NCBI GenBank assembly: GCA_030538335.1
Contig: JAUNUE010000032.1
Span: forward strand, 6,841-12,088
DNA: 5,248 nt
Direction of reading: 5' to 3'
Source: Allobrachymonas sp.
GTDB taxonomy: Bacteria; Pseudomonadota; Gammaproteobacteria; Burkholderiales; Burkholderiaceae_C
Shown: piece by piece, positions 4,193 to 5,248 of the stretch
How positions within the stretch are numbered: the stretch's first letter is position 1
Layout of the letters: every line of letters starts with the position of its first letter
The notes under the pieces: model-generated
Told to the model about the DNA's origin: nothing
Seen by the model: only the letters and a program-made list of their open reading frames with translations
The model's database searches: none
Program-made: the position numbers and the translations under genes

Positions 4193-5248
4193 CTACAACT
4201 GGCCGTAACTGTGCAGCCCACCCAAAAACATGTTCACGCCGATAAAGGCAAAGGTCACAATGACCAGCCCCACCAGCGCCCACCACGCCGCGTATTTGCC
4301 GCGCAGGCCCTTGATCAGGCGCAGGTGCAGCCACGTGGCATAGTTGATCCAGACAATCCACGCCCATACCTCTTTCGGATCCCAGCTCCAGTAGGCACCC
4401 CAAGCTTCTGCGGCCCAGAACGCGCCAAGCACGGTGGCCAGCGTGAAAAAGACAAAACCCAGCGCCACTGTCTGGTACATCACCTCGTCGAGCAGTTCGA
4501 GCGAAGGCGTGCGCGGGTTGATGAAACGGCGCGCCGCGACCAGCGCCGCACACACGGCAGCCAGGCCTCCCACGATGCGCAGCCAACGTTGCAGGGCAGG
4601 CAGTTTTTCAGCAGGTAAAGGCAGCGCGTAACCGGCAATGGCCAACGCAATCGTTAACACGGCCATGCTGCCCACCAGCCCCCACCACAGGGCGCGTGCA
4701 CTGGCCGTTTTGAGCAGCCACGCCAGCGCAGCCATGGCCGCCAGCACAAAGCAGCCGTAGCCCACAAAGTTGGCGGGCACGTGCAGCTTCATCCACCAGC
4801 TTTGCAGCGCAGGCACCAGCGGCTGGATCAGGTGCGCCTGCCTTGTCAGCGCATACCACAGCAAAAACGCCACCGCCGCGCCCACCACCAGCAGCACAAA
4901 GGCCATCAGGCCATGCGCCTGGTAACGCTTTTCAAAATACAGGCCGAGCAGCAGCGTCATCCACACAAACAGCACAAATACCTCGTACAGATTGCTCAAG
5001 GGGATGTGCCCCATGCCGGGCGCGAGCAGATAGCTTTCGTGCCAGCGCACCAGCGTGCCGCCCAAAGCCAAGGCTACCGCGGCCCAACTGAGCCACAGCC
5101 CCAGGCGCTGCGCGGTGTTGAGGGGATGCGTTGCTTTGCCACTGTCCGTTTGTGCGGGATGCGGCAACAGCAAGCCCAGCCAGCACAAGGCTGCGCTCAA
5201 AAAGACCAGCGCACCCATCCACAAAATGGCCGACTGGCTCGACAGCAG
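4193..5248 (-). CDS. ccsA: System II cytochrome c biogenesis protein ResC/CcsA (often annotated CcsB), 5' end beyond window
   Basis: This is the haem-handling membrane subunit of system II cytochrome c maturation. With the ResB/Ccs1 partner it exports haem and ligates it to CXXCH motifs of apocytochromes outside the inner membrane. The visible 351 residues start at the window edge with LLSSQSAILWMG, an internal segment of the family, so the true start lies to the right. Numbering from the edge, the haem-binding WWD motif WGAYWSWDPKEVWAW is at 283-297. Other conserved features are GHIPLSNLYE (80-89), LHVPANFVGYG (His156) and the terminal NMFLGGLHSYG (His346). About ten hydrophobic segments are visible. 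Two of them (about 186-209 and 223-240) lie between the LHV helix and the LDEVMYQ helix, where I expect a shorter loop. The resB partner would normally lie upstream, to the right. TAG at 4195-4193 ends the gene 90 nt before the SPFH start. Confidence 0.95.
   Translation of the reverse strand: MLSSQSAILWMGALVFLSAALCWLGLLLPHPAQTDSGKATHPLNTAQRLGLWLSWAAVALALGGTLVRWHESYLLAPGMGHIPLSNLYEVFVLFVWMTLLLGLYFEKRYQAHGLMAFVLLVVGAAVAFLLWYALTRQAHLIQPLVPALQSWWMKLHVPANFVGYGCFVLAAMAALAWLLKTASARALWWGLVGSMAVLTIALAIAGYALPLPAEKLPALQRWLRIVGGLAAVCAALVAARRFINPRTPSLELLDEVMYQTVALGFVFFTLATVLGAFWAAEAWGAYWSWDPKEVWAWIVWINYATWLHLRLIKGLRGKYAAWWALVGLVIVTFAFIGVNMFLGGLHSYGQL

Noticed and set aside
2879..4618. A 579-codon plus-strand open frame across the SPFH gene and the end of ccsA
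   Set aside because: It runs antisense through two well-recognised genes and the repeat region, has low-complexity His/Arg/Gln composition, and matches no family I know.

Overview
The window looks like ordinary chromosomal DNA from a GC-rich betaproteobacterium, probably Burkholderiales and perhaps close to Comamonadaceae. The assignment rests on the style of the system II cytochrome c maturation protein, the G/C-rich third codon positions and the kind of envelope-stress gene cluster. It is an inference from protein character, not a database match. Every gene I can support is on the minus strand, so the window reads right to left. No rRNA, tRNA, CRISPR array, IS element or prophage gene was seen.

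Layout in transcription order: (1) 5248-4193, a ResC/CcsA-type cytochrome c haem-handling protein (often named CcsB in databases), cut at its 5' end by the window edge. (2) A 90-nt gap, then 4102-3062, a soluble SPFH-domain protein with a C-terminal SHOCT domain (YdjI/'virion core protein'-like). (3) A 209-nt gap holding degenerate palindromic G/C-rich repeats, one of which reaches into the next gene. (4) 2852-1308, a 514-residue protein with two zinc ribbons, DUF4178 regions, one C-terminal membrane helix and a glycine-rich tail. (5) 1246-1016, a 76-residue two-helix DUF350 membrane protein. (6) 933-431, a YefM/YoeB (Axe/Txe) toxin-antitoxin pair with its own promoter and paired operator. (7) 438-1, the N-terminal membrane half of a spermidine-synthase-like protein that runs off the left edge.

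Genes 2, 4, 5 and 7 form a recognisable group. SPFH, zinc-ribbon/DUF4178, DUF350 and membrane-anchored aminopropyltransferase-like proteins recur together, often near PspA-type proteins, and are thought to act in envelope stress or membrane maintenance. The biochemical role of the set is not established. The most unusual point is that the toxin-antitoxin pair sits inside this group. The toxin stop overlaps the start of the aminopropyltransferase-like gene, so that gene is probably co-transcribed with, and perhaps translationally coupled to, the toxin. The pair's promoter region carries two GTAC-cored sites 12 bp apart, the geometry known for YefM-YoeB operators.

No gap between genes exceeds about 210 nt, so there is no large non-coding stretch.
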